55,795 nt of DNA from Pasteurellaceae bacterium 15-036681. GTDB lineage: Bacteria > Pseudomonadota > Gammaproteobacteria > Enterobacterales > Pasteurellaceae. The notes under the pieces are model-generated. The model saw only the letters and a list, made by a program, of their open reading frames with translations, was not told the DNA's origin and did not search any database. Shown piece by piece: positions 36,507 through 45,248 of this stretch. Within the stretch, counting starts at the first letter, position 1; every line of letters begins with the position of its first letter. Where the stretch lies: contig MQVI01000014.1 in the NCBI GenBank assembly GCA_002002485.1, forward strand, positions 1 to 55,795, in the 5' to 3' direction. Made by a program: the position numbers and the translations under genes.

Positions 36507-36531
36507 GTAGGGGCGGAATTTATTTCCGCCC
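36507..36531. repeat. GTAGGG-flanked hairpin after yebC
   Basis: GTAG then GGGCGGAA (36511-36518), loop TTTAT, TTCCGCCC (36524-36531), followed by TTTATAA. It may terminate yebC. Confidence 0.65.
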
Positions 36532-36702
36532 TTTATAATATAGTTAATTATATCCTCTATTTTTGAAACCATTTTGAATCGTATTTGTCATAGCATGCAC
36601 GTTGCTATTCAAATGCTATTTTAGGAAGTAGTTGGTATGTGGCAGTGGATTGGCAACAGGGGTAGTAACATAAGCTATCAAGATTATTGACAAAGTATTG
36701 CG

Positions 36703-36766
36703 GTAGGGTTCGTGTAAACGCACCAATCAATATGTTATAAAAATGGTGCGTTTACACGTACTCTAC
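36703..36766. repeat. Large inverted repeat starting GTAGGG, with a -10-like loop
   Basis: Arms of 23 bp (36703-36725 and 36744-36766) match at 20 positions, including a perfect 15-bp core CGTGTAAACGCACCA. The 18-base loop contains TATAAA (36736-36741). It lies 34 bases before the first lipoprotein gene, so it is either another GTAGGG palindrome or an operator around a promoter. Confidence 0.65.
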
Positions 36767-36799
36767 AATTTATATTCTCATTTTTAATAGGAATACCTT

Positions 36800-37231
36800 A
36801 TGAAATTTGTTAAATTTCTTCCTGTAACTTTGGTCGCAGCTGTATTAGCTGCTTGTTCTACACCTGCTAAACAAGAAATTGTTCAAGAAGCTCAACCACA
36901 ACCTACAATGTCTGAAAAATTTGTGGCGTTCCAATGTGCAAATAAAAATGCAGTGGTAGTTAAATACAAATTTGCAGCTCAAAAAGCAGTTGAAGCTACT
37001 GTAACCATTAATAAGAAAGCAGTAGGTGAAACATTTGTTCGTGATGACAAAGCTGAAGATCCAACATTCGTTTCTGGTAAATACGTATTAAATGCAGACA
37101 CTCCATTAGCATTGGATACAGCAACGAAAACAGATTTAGTAAACATTTTCCATTCGGAGAGTGAAGGCGATGTGATTTTAGCGAAAAACTGTAAAATTGA
37201 GCCAAAAACTACAGCAAAATTAAATAAATAA
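36800..37231 (+). CDS. Lipoprotein, possibly MliC-like
   Basis: A 143-residue precursor with lipobox VLAACS, acylated at that Cys. The mature part has FQCANKNAVVVKYKF, SGKYVLN and a second cysteine near the end (LAKNCKI). One Cys pair around a small beta domain recalls MliC/PliC lysozyme inhibitors, but the match is loose and I would not assign function. Gene order puts it just before a second lipoprotein gene with a 44-base gap, probably one unit. Confidence 0.7.
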   Translation: MKFVKFLPVTLVAAVLAACSTPAKQEIVQEAQPQPTMSEKFVAFQCANKNAVVVKYKFAAQKAVEATVTINKKAVGETFVRDDKAEDPTFVSGKYVLNADTPLALDTATKTDLVNIFHSESEGDVILAKNCKIEPKTTAKLNK

Positions 37232-37275
37232 TTTAAACTCGGATTTTTCAACCCTAACTAATAAGGAACTTTTAA

Positions 37276-37605
37276 ATGAAATTAGTAAAAACTGTATCAG
37301 CAGTAGCTATCGTGTTAGCATTAGCGGCTTGTTCTTCGACTGGCTCAGAATCTACAGCGACTACATCAACAGCTCAAGATATCGTTACTAATGCGGCAAA
37401 TAGTGCAAAAGATGCTGCAGTATCAAGCGTTAAAGAGAGTGTAACTGGTGCAATGGGTTCAGCTGCTTCAACTGGTACAAGTGCAGTGTCTGAAGTAACT
37501 AGTGCAGTATCCAGTGCAAAATCTTCTGCAACTAACGCGGTAAGCTCAGCAAAAGAAGCGGTGAGCACAATTAAATCAACCGTATCTGGTGTTACAGCTA
37601 AGTAA
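37276..37605 (+). CDS. Low-complexity helical lipoprotein
   Basis: A 109-residue precursor with lipobox ALAACS. The mature part is made almost only of Ala, Ser, Thr, Val and Lys in near-repeats such as VTNAANSAKDAAVSSVKES and AVSSAKSSATNAVSSAKEAV. This pattern predicts long amphipathic helices like LEA or apolipoprotein repeats. It has no recognised domain. Located in the outer membrane or periplasm by the lipobox. AAGGAAC precedes the ATG. Confidence 0.7.
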   Translation: MKLVKTVSAVAIVLALAACSSTGSESTATTSTAQDIVTNAANSAKDAAVSSVKESVTGAMGSAASTGTSAVSEVTSAVSSAKSSATNAVSSAKEAVSTIKSTVSGVTAK

Positions 37606-37700
37606 TTAATAGAGCAAACAAAAAGAGGGCAGATCGGCAAATTTTTGCAAATCTGCCCGCTTGCATATATGGATATATCACATAGGTATATATAGAAAAT

Positions 37701-38276
37701 ATGGCAATTATTTTAGGTATCGACCCAGGCTCTCGAGTGACAGGCTATGGTGTGATTCGTCAAACAGGGCGACATTTAGAGTATCTTGGCAGTGGTGCTA
37801 TTCGTACTCAAGTGGATGATTTACCGAATCGTTTGAAGCGTATTTATGCTGGTGTGACAGAAATTATTACTCAATTTCAGCCTGATATGTTTGCGATTGA
37901 GCAAGTATTTATGGCGAAGAATGCTGATTCAGCTTTAAAACTTGGGCAAGCGCGTGGTACAGCCATTGTTGCAGCAGTAAACCATGATTTACCTGTATTT
38001 GAATATGCCGCACGGTTAGTAAAGCAAACAGTCGTTGGAATTGGTTCTGCAGATAAAGTCCAAGTTCAAGATATGGTAACGCGCATTTTACAGCTTTCGG
38101 CAAAGCCACAAGCTGATGCAGCTGATGCTTTGGCGATAGCAATCACTCATGCTCATTCAATACAACATTCATTAACTGTGGCAGGGCATAGCAAGCAATC
38201 AGTAAACTCTGAAAAAGAACAAATTCTTGCATTAATGAAAACTCGCTATAGCCGTGGGCGTTTTCGTTTAAAATAA
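37701..38276 (+). CDS. ruvC: Holliday junction resolvase RuvC
   Basis: Cuts four-way DNA junctions in recombination. The 191-residue protein has the acidic catalytic residues in [14 protein letters not shown] (N-terminus), [11 protein letters not shown], and [16 protein letters not shown]. Length is near the E. coli protein (173) plus a basic tail. ruvA and ruvB normally follow; here the next gene is convergent, so the ruvCAB cluster is split. Confidence 0.95.
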   Translation: MAIILGIDPGSRVTGYGVIRQTGRHLEYLGSGAIRTQVDDLPNRLKRIYAGVTEIITQFQPDMFAIEQVFMAKNADSALKLGQARGTAIVAAVNHDLPVFEYAARLVKQTVVGIGSADKVQVQDMVTRILQLSAKPQADAADALAIAITHAHSIQHSLTVAGHSKQSVNSEKEQILALMKTRYSRGRFRLK

Positions 38277-38305
38277 AAGCACGAAATGTTCTCTATTTCG
38301 TGCTT
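38277..38305. terminator. Bidirectional terminator between ruvC and the ridA-like gene
   Basis: AAGCACGAAAT (38277-38287) pairs with ATTTCGTGCTT (38295-38305) across a 7-base loop; the minus-strand tail is TTATTTTA. Confidence 0.75.
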
Positions 38306-38311
38306 CATCTA

Positions 38312-38656
38312 TTAAATTGCTGCAGTTACCACAATCTCAACTTTCCAATTCGGGTTGGCTAGACGAGCCTCAATTGCTGCTCGTGGTGGTGCATGACCTT
38401 CTGCAACCCATTCATCCCAAGCTCTGTTCATTTCATCAAACTCAAGCATATTAGCTACAAAAACTTGTGCCATTAGAATTTTGCTTTTATCTGTGCCAGC
38501 AACAGCAAGCCATTTATCAATTTCAGCCAATACTTGACGAGTTTGACCATACATATCTTGTGAATCGTCTTCAGGAATTTGTCCTGCGAGATAAGCGACT
38601 CCATTATGAATAGCCATTTCAGATAGTCGCTTGCCAACTTGGAAACGTTGGATCAT
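38312..38656 (-). CDS. RidA-family protein (YoaB-like)
   Basis: A 114-residue protein of the YjgF/YER057c/UK114 family. RidA members hydrolyse reactive enamine/imine intermediates. The hallmark Arg in PPRAAIEARLA and the ending VEIVVTAAI are visible. VAYLAGQIPED and IDKWLAVAGTDKSKIL also fit. The gene lies downstream of ilvE, separated by a hairpin. RidA in E. coli protects IlvE, so the neighbourhood is suggestive, but this is the YoaB-type branch. Confidence 0.85.
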   Translation of the reverse strand: MIQRFQVGKRLSEMAIHNGVAYLAGQIPEDDSQDMYGQTRQVLAEIDKWLAVAGTDKSKILMAQVFVANMLEFDEMNRAWDEWVAEGHAPPRAAIEARLANPNWKVEIVVTAAI

Positions 38657-38676
38657 ATTTTCTCCTTATATAAAAA

Positions 38677-38693
38677 TGGGGCATTACGCCCCA
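38677..38693 (-). terminator. Hairpin after ilvE
   Basis: Minus-strand TGGGGC, loop GTAAT, GCCCCA followed by TTTTTATA. It lies between the ilvE stop and the ridA-like start, so it limits read-through. Confidence 0.7.
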
Positions 38694-38698
38694 AATGA

Positions 38699-39718
38699 TT
38701 AATCAACTTTAACAATCCAGCCTTCTGGCGCTTCAACATCACCAAATTGGATGCCTGTTAGTTCTGCATAAAGTTTTTTGGTTACAGGGCCAACTTCTGT
38801 TTCTGAGTGGAATACGTGGAAGTTATCGCCATATTGAATACCACCAATCGGAGTGATTACTGCTGCAGTACCACAAGCCCCAGCTTCCGCAAATTGATCT
38901 AATTCATTGATATACACATCGCCTTCAATTGCTTCCATGCCAAAACGCTCTTTAGCTAAATGTAATAGTGAGTATTTTGTGATACTTGGCAAAATTGACG
39001 GTGAAATTGGTGTGATAAATTTATTATCTTTTGTAATACCAAAGAAGTTTGCCGCACCTACTTCTTCAATTTTTGTATGCGTTTTTGGATCTAAATAAAT
39101 TGCGTCGGCAAAGTTACGTTCTGCCGCTAATTCGTGTGGTAATAGACTTGCTGCATAGTTACCACCTACTTTCACTCCACCAGTTCCATTTGGTGCAGCT
39201 CGGTCAAAATCTGATACAAGGAAGTTTGCTGGTGCTAAACCACCTTTAAAGTAAGCGCCTACAGGCACACAGAATACAGAGAAAATATATTCAGGAGCAG
39301 GACGAACGCCAATATTTTCACCCACGCCAATTACAAATGGACGTAAATATAAAGTTGCACCTGTACCGTAAGGCGCTAGCCACTCTTGGTTTGCTTTAAC
39401 GACTTCTTTACAAGCACGAACAAATAAATCAACTGGTACTTTTGGCATTAATAAGCGTGAGCAAGTTGTTTGCATACGCTGTGCATTTTGATCAGGGCGG
39501 AATAGGTTGATTGAGCCATCTTTACAACGGTAAGCTTTTAAACCCTCAAAACATTGTTGACCGTAATGTAATGCAGTTGAGCCTTCGTGGATATGTAATG
39601 TATTATCAGTTGTTAATTCACCTTCATTCCATTCGCCATCTTTCCAACGTGCAATAAAACGAAAATCTGTTTTGATATATGAAAAGCCAAGATTTTGCCA
39701 ATCGATATTTTTAGACAT
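38699..39718 (-). CDS. ilvE: Branched-chain amino acid aminotransferase
   Basis: The last step of Leu, Ile and Val synthesis. The 339-residue PLP enzyme is the type II (eukaryote-like) BCAT form. The Schiff-base Lys183 lies in [24 protein letters not shown] (about 51-64) and [15 protein letters not shown] are family signatures. The Shine-Dalgarno AAGGAA is followed by CACAACTC and the ATG. That spacer is complementary to the GcvB seed. Confidence 0.95.
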   Translation of the reverse strand: MSKNIDWQNLGFSYIKTDFRFIARWKDGEWNEGELTTDNTLHIHEGSTALHYGQQCFEGLKAYRCKDGSINLFRPDQNAQRMQTTCSRLLMPKVPVDLFVRACKEVVKANQEWLAPYGTGATLYLRPFVIGVGENIGVRPAPEYIFSVFCVPVGAYFKGGLAPANFLVSDFDRAAPNGTGGVKVGGNYAASLLPHELAAERNFADAIYLDPKTHTKIEEVGAANFFGITKDNKFITPISPSILPSITKYSLLHLAKERFGMEAIEGDVYINELDQFAEAGACGTAAVITPIGGIQYGDNFHVFHSETEVGPVTKKLYAELTGIQFGDVEAPEGWIVKVD

Positions 39719-39720
39719 GA

Positions 39721-39728
39721 GTTGTGTT
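39721..39728 (-). promoter_or_regulatory. Predicted GcvB pairing site in the ilvE ribosome-binding region
   Basis: The ilvE message has AACACAAC 3 to 10 bases before the ATG. It is the exact complement of GUUGUGUU in the GcvB seed (39996-40003). It overlaps the 3' end of the Shine-Dalgarno, where pairing should block translation. Confidence 0.55.
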
Positions 39729-39884
39729 CCTTATATAACATTGAGTTAGAATTATCTGGATAAGATACACCATTCTAATGGAAATTAACAAGGCTGACAG
39801 AAAATTTTGTAAACTTTTTGATGAAAAATAGTCTTTTGCTAGCGAGAAATTTTTATTCTGGTAGAATACGTGGGAATTAGGCGT

Positions 39885-40058
39885 AAAAAAACCGCCCAAA
39901 GTGGGCGGCGTATAAACCAAAAAGGGTTCAAAATATACAGGAAGTGAAACGAGTAACTTACGTTACTCTAGTCTAGTTTCCTAGACCAATATGCAAACAC
40001 AACATCATACTTAAAATTCAAAATAGTTGTATAAACAACTATCACTATCCATCTAAGT
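39885..40058 (-). ncRNA. gcvB: Small RNA GcvB
   Basis: A GcvB homologue transcribed away from gcvA, its usual neighbour. The GU-rich seed region (R1) GATGTTGTGTTTGC is at 40006-39993, followed by ATTGGTCT and a stem. The second conserved stretch TTTCACTTCCTGTA follows. It ends in a strong terminator, CCGCCC-N5-GGGCGG with seven T (39908-39885). The start near 40058 is set by the promoter, giving about 174 nt (E. coli about 205). GcvB represses amino-acid and peptide uptake and synthesis genes with Hfq. Confidence 0.88.
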
Positions 40059-40067
40059 ACGGCGCGC

Positions 40068-40096
40068 ATTGTATAGAAATTTGGTTATTTGAACAA
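40068..40096 (-). promoter_or_regulatory. Promoter of gcvB
   Basis: Minus-strand TTGTTC (40096-40091), 17 bases, TACAAT (40073-40068). It lies in the gcvA-gcvB gap, where GcvA would bind to activate gcvB. Confidence 0.6.
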
Positions 40097-40182
40097 ACGA
40101 GATTTTTTAATTTTAATTATCAAAAAAAATAATGGATAGGTAAGCTATCTCATTATATAAATTTACATAAACAGTATTAGCT

Positions 40183-41070
40183 ATGAATAATAAAAAACTT
40201 CCTCCGTTAAACGCACTAAAAGCTTTTGAATCAGCGGCTCGTTACTTAAATTTTACCAAAGCAGCTGAAGAGCTATTTGTTACGCAAGCAGCCGTAAGCC
40301 ACCAAATAAAGTTGTTGGAGGACTTTCTTGGTGTGCAATTATTTCACCGTCGTAATCGTATTTTGGAATTGACTGAACTAGGGTTGCAATATTTTGATGA
40401 AATTCGACCGCTATTAGAACAAATAGCCAAAGCGACGGATAAAATTAGATTGAAGAATAATCGTCAAATTCTGACTATCAGTGTTCCGCAAACCTTCGGA
40501 ATGCAGTGGCTTGTTCCGCGTTTGAATGATTTTCATCAGAAGTTTCCAGATGTTGAAGTTCGTATCAAAGGTGTAGATCAAGATGAGGGATTACTGGGTA
40601 AGGAAATTGATGTCGCAATTTATTATGGTTTAGGTAAATGGGAAAATGTAGAATCCATCCGTCTTACAGAATCGCCATTAGTTATTTTGGCATCTCCTAG
40701 TTTTCTTGAGGAAAATCCTATCAATAAACCACAAGATTTAGTGGGTAAAACGTTATTGTATGTGTTTAGCCGTAATAAATGGAAGCGTGCAATTGAACAT
40801 TTGGGGCTAGCTGAACAAATTGATGTTGAAGAAACTGGAACCATGTTTAGTCATACCTTCATGGCGTTACAAGCTGCAATGCACCAGCAAGGGATCGCAA
40901 TTGCAAATAAAGTTCTTGCACAGCATGAAATTGAGCAAGGCAACTTGGTTGAGCCTTTCCCTACAGGATTAAATGATGAGAAATCTTTTTATGTTGTTTT
41001 TCCTCCTCAAATGAAAGATACGAAAAAAGTTCAGTTATTTGTAGAATGGATTTTAGATGAAATTCGTTAG
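40183..41070 (+). CDS. gcvA: LysR-type regulator GcvA
   Basis: Regulator of glycine cleavage and of gcvB. The 295-residue protein has the LysR helix-turn-helix (PLNALKAFESAARYLNFTKAAEELFVTQAAVSHQI, about 7-42) followed by the GcvA-type signature VEVRIKGVDQDEG-like segment and an effector domain. Position divergent from gcvB is the classic arrangement and confirms the name. The intergenic region serves both. Confidence 0.92.
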   Translation: MNNKKLPPLNALKAFESAARYLNFTKAAEELFVTQAAVSHQIKLLEDFLGVQLFHRRNRILELTELGLQYFDEIRPLLEQIAKATDKIRLKNNRQILTISVPQTFGMQWLVPRLNDFHQKFPDVEVRIKGVDQDEGLLGKEIDVAIYYGLGKWENVESIRLTESPLVILASPSFLEENPINKPQDLVGKTLLYVFSRNKWKRAIEHLGLAEQIDVEETGTMFSHTFMALQAAMHQQGIAIANKVLAQHEIEQGNLVEPFPTGLNDEKSFYVVFPPQMKDTKKVQLFVEWILDEIR

Positions 41071-41095
41071 AATTTTTTAAGTTATCAAAAATGAG

Positions 41096-41125
41096 TCAGG
41101 CATTTCGAATGAAATGCCTGATTTG
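41096..41125 (+). terminator. Terminator after gcvA
   Basis: TCAGGCATTTC (41096-41106), loop GAAT, GAAATGCCTGA (41111-41121), followed by a weak TTTGC tail. Confidence 0.65.
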
Positions 41126-41225
41126 CTATTAAAGCTTCTTCTCTTTGGTAATATTCAAAACATAGTTCCAGAAAATAAGGTAAAATAACCAATTGTTATA
41201 ACAAACTAGATTTAATGAGGATAAA

Positions 41226-42893
<1,668 letters not shown>

Positions 42894-42894
<1 letters not shown>

Positions 42895-43535
42895 TGAAGT
42901 TTATCAAAAAAGTGGCTTTACTAGCGGTAGTTTCTGTTAGTTTTATTGCAAATGCAATGGCGGAAGAATTCAATATTAAATACAGCTCAAATTACCTAAT
43001 GCCTGCTTATGTGAAATTTAGCAATAACGGAAAGCAATATTCTATTGAGTCGAAAATTAATGTGCCTTTATATAACATTGTGTTTAGCGCGAAAGGTACA
43101 GAGCGTAATGGGCAATTTAATATGCTAAGTTACCGTGATACACGTAATGGCAAAAATTATGCAATAGCGGAGTTAGATAGCTCAACTATTCAGTATGGTA
43201 AAGTGAAAGAGCCACTGAAAAAAGAGTCGTTAAAAATGCCAACTTTTGACTTATTTACTGTGGCATTTCAGCTAAGTTATTATGATAAGTTACCGAATAG
43301 TTTCCAAACAACCAACGGTAAAAAACTTTATCCAACAGAAAACGTAGTATTAAATAAAAGTCAAAAAACAGTTAAAGTGAAAGGTCAAACTTTCGAAGAG
43401 ATTACTTATCGTTTTAAAACAGATGGTAAATATATTACAGTTAAGAAACATATAGGTGAAAAATTCCCTCGCTATATTTCTTACAGTCGAGATGGTGATA
43501 ATTACGAACTAACGTTTGATAGTTTTGTTCAGTAA
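42894..43535 (+). CDS. Periplasmic protein, DUF3108-like, coupled to cysB
   Basis: A 213-residue protein with a signal peptide ending near ANAMA (residue 23). The rest is beta-rich (FNIKYSSNYLMPAYVKF, YSIESKINVPLYNIVFSAKGT, TYRFKTDGKYITVKKHIGE), resembling DUF3108 periplasmic proteins. No catalytic residues are evident. Its ATG shares a base with the cysB stop, so translation is coupled, which suggests a link to sulfur metabolism; function unknown. Confidence 0.72.
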
Positions 43536-43544
43536 TTCGTTAAT

Positions 43545-43572
43545 GGCCCCACATTAGTGGGGCTATTCTTTT
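43545..43572. terminator. Terminator between the DUF3108-like gene and the SulP gene
   Basis: GCCCCAC (43546-43552), loop ATTA, GTGGGGC (43557-43563), then TATTCTTTT. Confidence 0.75.
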
Positions 43573-43576
43573 ACTA

Positions 43577-45130
43577 TTAAATTCGGCTGCGGTGTTCTAC
43601 TCGAACATTCGTATGTTCAACGCCTTCTTGATGCTCATAATCGTACTTAAATCCACGCAATTTCACCTGAATATTATTCTCTTGAGCATAAACATTCGTA
43701 AAATCTTCTAGTAACTCTAAAACATCACTCGCAATATAGAGTGCTCGTTCTGCATTGATTGTTATTTTTGAATTTGGCTGGATGTTTTTAAGAGTCTTTT
43801 TAATAGCCGCTTTATTTAAAAAAGATACTTCTTCGCCCAGTTCTAATACAATTTCATCAGCTTCGGCTAACTCTTCTCGGCTTAAATAATAAGCTCGCTT
43901 CATATTTCCATGTAGGATAAATAGAATGCTGATAACTAAACCGAGTCCAACGCCTTTTAGTAAATCAAAAGCAACAACTGCTGCCATGGTTGCGACGAAA
44001 GGAATAAATTGATAAATCCCTTTGTGCCAAAAATGCTTATAGACAGTGAATTTAGTTAAATTGTATCCGACTAAAATTAATACCGCGGCTAAAGAAGCTA
44101 GTGGAATTTGATTTAATAAACTCGGGATTGAAAGCACACATACAAATAGCAGTAGACCATGAATAACGGCAGATAGTTTGTGCGTTGCGCCTGAGTTTGC
44201 ATTTGCTGAAGAACGAACAATTACAGAAGTCATTGGTAAGCCACCAATTAAAGAGGCAACAATATTACCAATTCCTTGAGTTCTTAGTTCTTGGTTTGTA
44301 TCCGTAATGCGGCGGTGTTGATCTAGACGATCAGCTGCTTCAATTGATAGCAATGTTTCAATTGAAGCGACTACAGCAATTGTTATGCCTGTAATCCAAA
44401 CAAAACTATTTGAGAATCCTGAAAAATCAGGTAAACGAATAAGATTTTGAGCTTCCTCAAAGGAGTGAACATTGGGAAGTTGGACTAGTTGAGAACTTGG
44501 GATAGCAAGAGGGCTATCAAACATGATAAACAGATTATTTAGTAAAATCCCAACAAACACAGCGCTCAGGGCAGAAGGGAGTAGTTTCAGTTTTTTCAGG
44601 CGAGGATTTCGATCCCAGCTTAGAATTATAGCTACAGAAATAAAAGCAACAATTAATGAGCCTAGATGGATAGGTCCAGCTTCTTTTGCTAATTGAAATA
44701 AATTAAGGCTAGATCCTAGCGCATAAGGAATCTCTTTGATGATAATCAATACCCCAATCCCAGCTAGCATGCCTTCAATAACGGCAACAGGAATATAATT
44801 GGTAATACTACCTGCGCGAATAAATCCCAGCGCCAATTGAATAACACCTGCAACTAAACCAGCACATAAAAAGAGTTCAAAAGAACCTAATTCGTTGATA
44901 GCACCAAGTACAATGGCCACGAGTCCTGCAGCAGGGCCTGAAACACTGATATGTGAGGTACTTAGCGCACCAATAATTAGCCCTCCAACAACTCCTGAGA
45001 TGATGCCAGAAAGCGGCGGAGCACCAGAAGCAAGAGCAATACCTAAACAAAGAGGTAATGCAACAAGGAAAACGACAAGACCTGATGAAAAATTTTGTTT
45101 GAGCAAACGCCCTTTGCTTTCTGTATTCAT
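43577..45130 (-). CDS. SulP-family anion transporter with STAS domain
   Basis: A 517-residue inner-membrane protein. The N-terminal 380 residues are hydrophobic with the SulP signature VALPLCLGIALASGAPPLSG near 20-39 and SGPAAGLVAIVLG near 64-76. A short C-terminal cytoplasmic STAS-like domain follows (ELGEEVSFLNKAAIKKTLKNI). SulP proteins move sulfate, bicarbonate or other anions. Being 42 bases from the cysB unit (convergent) is suggestive of sulfate, but not proof. Confidence 0.85.
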   Translation of the reverse strand: MNTESKGRLLKQNFSSGLVVFLVALPLCLGIALASGAPPLSGIISGVVGGLIIGALSTSHISVSGPAAGLVAIVLGAINELGSFELFLCAGLVAGVIQLALGFIRAGSITNYIPVAVIEGMLAGIGVLIIIKEIPYALGSSLNLFQLAKEAGPIHLGSLIVAFISVAIILSWDRNPRLKKLKLLPSALSAVFVGILLNNLFIMFDSPLAIPSSQLVQLPNVHSFEEAQNLIRLPDFSGFSNSFVWITGITIAVVASIETLLSIEAADRLDQHRRITDTNQELRTQGIGNIVASLIGGLPMTSVIVRSSANANSGATHKLSAVIHGLLLFVCVLSIPSLLNQIPLASLAAVLILVGYNLTKFTVYKHFWHKGIYQFIPFVATMAAVVAFDLLKGVGLGLVISILFILHGNMKRAYYLSREELAEADEIVLELGEEVSFLNKAAIKKTLKNIQPNSKITINAERALYIASDVLELLEDFTNVYAQENNIQVKLRGFKYDYEHQEGVEHTNVRVEHRSRI

Positions 45131-45248
45131 ATATACTCGTTTATAATTGATAACACACAGATTATTTTTATATGCGAAATATTCTATCTCTTTTTTTATT
45201 GGGATAATTTGGCATAAATCATAATTTTTTCATTAATTAAAAAAATTA

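Larger units (their letters stand above)
36474..36799. other. 326-bp intergenic region between yebC and the lipoprotein genes
   Basis: It holds a GTAGGG hairpin just after yebC (36507-36531), a stretch without recognisable genes (36540-36680), a TTGACA at 36687-36692 without a matched -10, and a large inverted repeat at 36703-36766 with TATAAA in its loop. I see no coding frame. Confidence 0.5.

Noticed and set aside
36687-36692. TTGACA as -35 for the lipoprotein genes
   Set aside because: No -10 at 16-18 bases; the TATAAA in the inverted repeat is too far away to pair with it.
39711-39920. A 69-codon minus-strand frame between gcvB and ilvE
   Set aside because: It begins inside the GcvB terminator and overlaps the ilvE start; no ribosome site and no recognisable product. 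GcvB explains the region.
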